Below, piece by piece: positions 5,191 to 5,954 of a stretch of 5,954 nt of DNA; positions within the stretch are counted from its first letter, which is position 1, and each line of letters begins with the position of its first letter. The notes under the pieces were generated by a model. That model did no database searches. It was not told the DNA's origin and saw only the letters and a program-made list of their open reading frames with translations. The translations under genes and the position numbers were made by a program. Location of the stretch: NCBI GenBank assembly GCA_036380275.1, contig DASVFB010000020.1:1-5954 (forward strand), written 5' to 3'. This DNA comes from DASVFB01 sp036380275. GTDB lineage: Bacteria > Actinomycetota > Thermoleophilia > Gaiellales > Gaiellaceae.

Positions 5191-5250
5191 GGCCTCGTCT
5201 GCTCCACTGCCTGAGCCGCGATGCACCGCGGGCCGACGCGAACACGAGCC

Positions 5251-5282
5251 GGGGTTGCAGGTTCGAGTCGTGTCGCCCCTGT
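5251..5282 (+). repeat. Right copy of tRNA-Trp 3'-end direct repeat (putative attR)
   Basis: It is identical to 1796-1827 except at 5270, where G replaces the C of tRNA position 61. That base pairs with G53 in the T-arm and is nearly invariant, so this copy could not form a normal T-arm. No acceptor 5' strand, D-arm or anticodon arm lies upstream, so it is a fragment and not a tRNA gene. Confidence 0.75.
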
Positions 5283-5339
5283 GGCTTACAGGCTCTTAGC
5301 GGCGCGCTACGACCGAACGAGTTGGCATCCTGGCACGTA

Positions 5340-5954
5340 ATGCCGCTGGAGCATGAGCGCGCATTCCGCGCGGATAGCCCTGTCGGGCGCTACTGGCTTC
5401 GCAACTGCGTCGGGTTCCACGTCGAAGGCTTTGGTGGCGGCGCGGGGACCGTCGAGGAGATCGGCCTCGGCCCCGACGGCGTCGACGTGCTGGCCGTGCG
5501 ACGCGGCGTTGTGCTGAGACGAATCGCCCTCGTTCCGGCGCAACGCGTCGAGTCGGTGGACCCGTGGGACGAGACGATCGTCCTCGTCTCCCGGCAGCGG
5601 CAGCAACGGGATCGCCGTCGCGCGCAGACCCACGACATCGCGGGTCGCGCGGCGTCGGTCGCCGGCGCCGTGGCCGTCGAGAGCGCCCGCGCGCTGCGCG
5701 ACGGAGCGGCCGTCGTGCTGCGCGGGCTCGCCGCCTTCGGGACGCTCCTGCTCGGACTCGCCGTCGTGATACGCAACCGCGCGCCGCGCTTCACGACTAC
5801 GGTCAAGGCGATCGCGATCGCGTACGCGTTCGAAGCTCGGCGCGCCTGGCGCGCCGAGCGCGAGGCGCTCGCGGCGTGGCGGGAGACCCTCCGCGATCCA
5901 CCGGATCCAGAGGGCGACGACGGGCCGCTAACGCGTGCGGGCGCCGACGAGGTC
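5340..5954 (+). CDS. PRC-barrel-like domain membrane protein, cut by right window edge
   Basis: The frame is open from ATG (5340-5342) to the last base, 205 codons with no stop. Residues 14-83 (VGRYWLRNCVGF, then a GTVEEIGL strand, LAVRRGVVLRRIALVPAQRV and VDPWDETIVLV) resemble a PRC-barrel. This small beta-domain is found in RimM, photosynthetic reaction-centre H subunits and many actinobacterial proteins of unknown role. An Arg/Gln-rich segment (85-95) and an Ala-rich helix lead to a membrane segment at about 124-144. After that comes a charged, helical cytoplasmic-looking tail with AFEARRAWRAEREALAAW (163-180). No clear Shine-Dalgarno precedes the ATG; an in-frame TTG at 5322-5324 is an alternative. 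GC-biased third positions agree with the left-flank genes, supporting it as chromosomal sequence outside the island. Confidence 0.75.
   Translation, partial: MPLEHERAFRADSPVGRYWLRNCVGFHVEGFGGGAGTVEEIGLGPDGVDVLAVRRGVVLRRIALVPAQRVESVDPWDETIVLVSRQRQQRDRRRAQTHDIAGRAASVAGAVAVESARALRDGAAVVLRGLAAFGTLLLGLAVVIRNRAPRFTTTVKAIAIAYAFEARRAWRAEREALAAWRETLRDPPDPEGDDGPLTRAGADEV

Larger units (their letters stand above)
1828..5250. mobile_element. Putative small genomic island integrated at tRNA-Trp (no recombinase present)
   Basis: The segment is bounded by the intact tRNA-Trp 3' end and its partial direct copy. It contains only a four-gene minus-strand cluster: two ferritin-like proteins, an L,D-transpeptidase and a 343-residue membrane protein. 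I find no integrase, excisionase, transposase, toxin or replication gene. It is therefore either a decayed remnant, a passenger element mobilised in trans, or a segment carried alongside a duplicated tRNA end. The 343-residue gene uses many A- or T-ending codons, unlike the left-flank genes, which fits foreign origin. The boundaries are seen directly; the integration history is inferred. Confidence 0.55.

Noticed and set aside
1828..5250. Integrase, transposase or toxin-antitoxin gene inside the island
   Set aside because: I inspected both strands for other coherent protein frames. All space is taken by the four operon genes and two short gaps, and none of the remaining frames shows a recombinase motif.
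5251..5282. A second tRNA gene
   Set aside because: Only the T-arm and 3' acceptor strand are present, with a broken G53-C61 pair. No D-arm or anticodon arm can be found upstream.
5307..5806. Minus-strand frames opposite the PRC-barrel gene (5307-5633, 5390-5806)
   Set aside because: The plus strand stays open to the window edge with a plausible domain plus membrane segment. The minus-strand translations are Arg/Ser/Pro-rich shadows.

Overview
The window is high-GC DNA with strongly GC-biased third codon positions in most genes. Its gene types (an EF-G2-like GTPase, a FliA/WhiG-type sigma factor, secreted ferritin-like proteins, a YkuD L,D-transpeptidase) and apparently leaderless GTG starts suggest a high-GC actinobacterium, possibly of the Thermoleophilia. 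The lineage is inferred from style and no marker here settles it.

Left flank (1-1702, minus strand): three co-directional genes are spaced 33-38 nt apart. In transcription order they are a 55-residue two-helix membrane protein, a complete FliA/WhiG-family sigma factor, and the N-terminal 227 residues of an EF-G-like GTPase that runs off the left edge. The first two share a near-identical TANNNT-N6-GTG start context, which suggests leaderless transcripts. The GTPase has a strong Shine-Dalgarno instead.

Middle (1754-5282): a complete tRNA-Trp (anticodon CCA) lies at 1754-1826 on the plus strand. A 32-nt stretch from its 3' half is repeated in the same orientation, 31/32 identical, at 5251-5282. 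This is the classic footprint of site-specific integration into a tRNA 3' end, so 1828-5250 looks like a small genomic island of about 3.4 kb. It carries no recombinase. Its coding content is one four-gene minus-strand cluster: two ferritin-like proteins with hydrophobic N-termini, a membrane-anchored L,D-transpeptidase and a membrane protein with a long disordered linker. The junctions are a 2-nt gap, a 4-nt overlap and a 4-nt overlap, so the four genes are very likely one operon with coupled translation. All four products appear to be envelope proteins.

Right flank (5340-5954, plus strand): an open frame from ATG to the window edge encodes a PRC-barrel-like domain followed by a membrane segment. 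It is probably the original chromosomal neighbour of the tRNA. No stretch over 300 bases lacks a gene. The two intergenic gaps, 1827-1978 and 5120-5339, hold only short inverted repeats, a candidate promoter and the repeated tRNA end.
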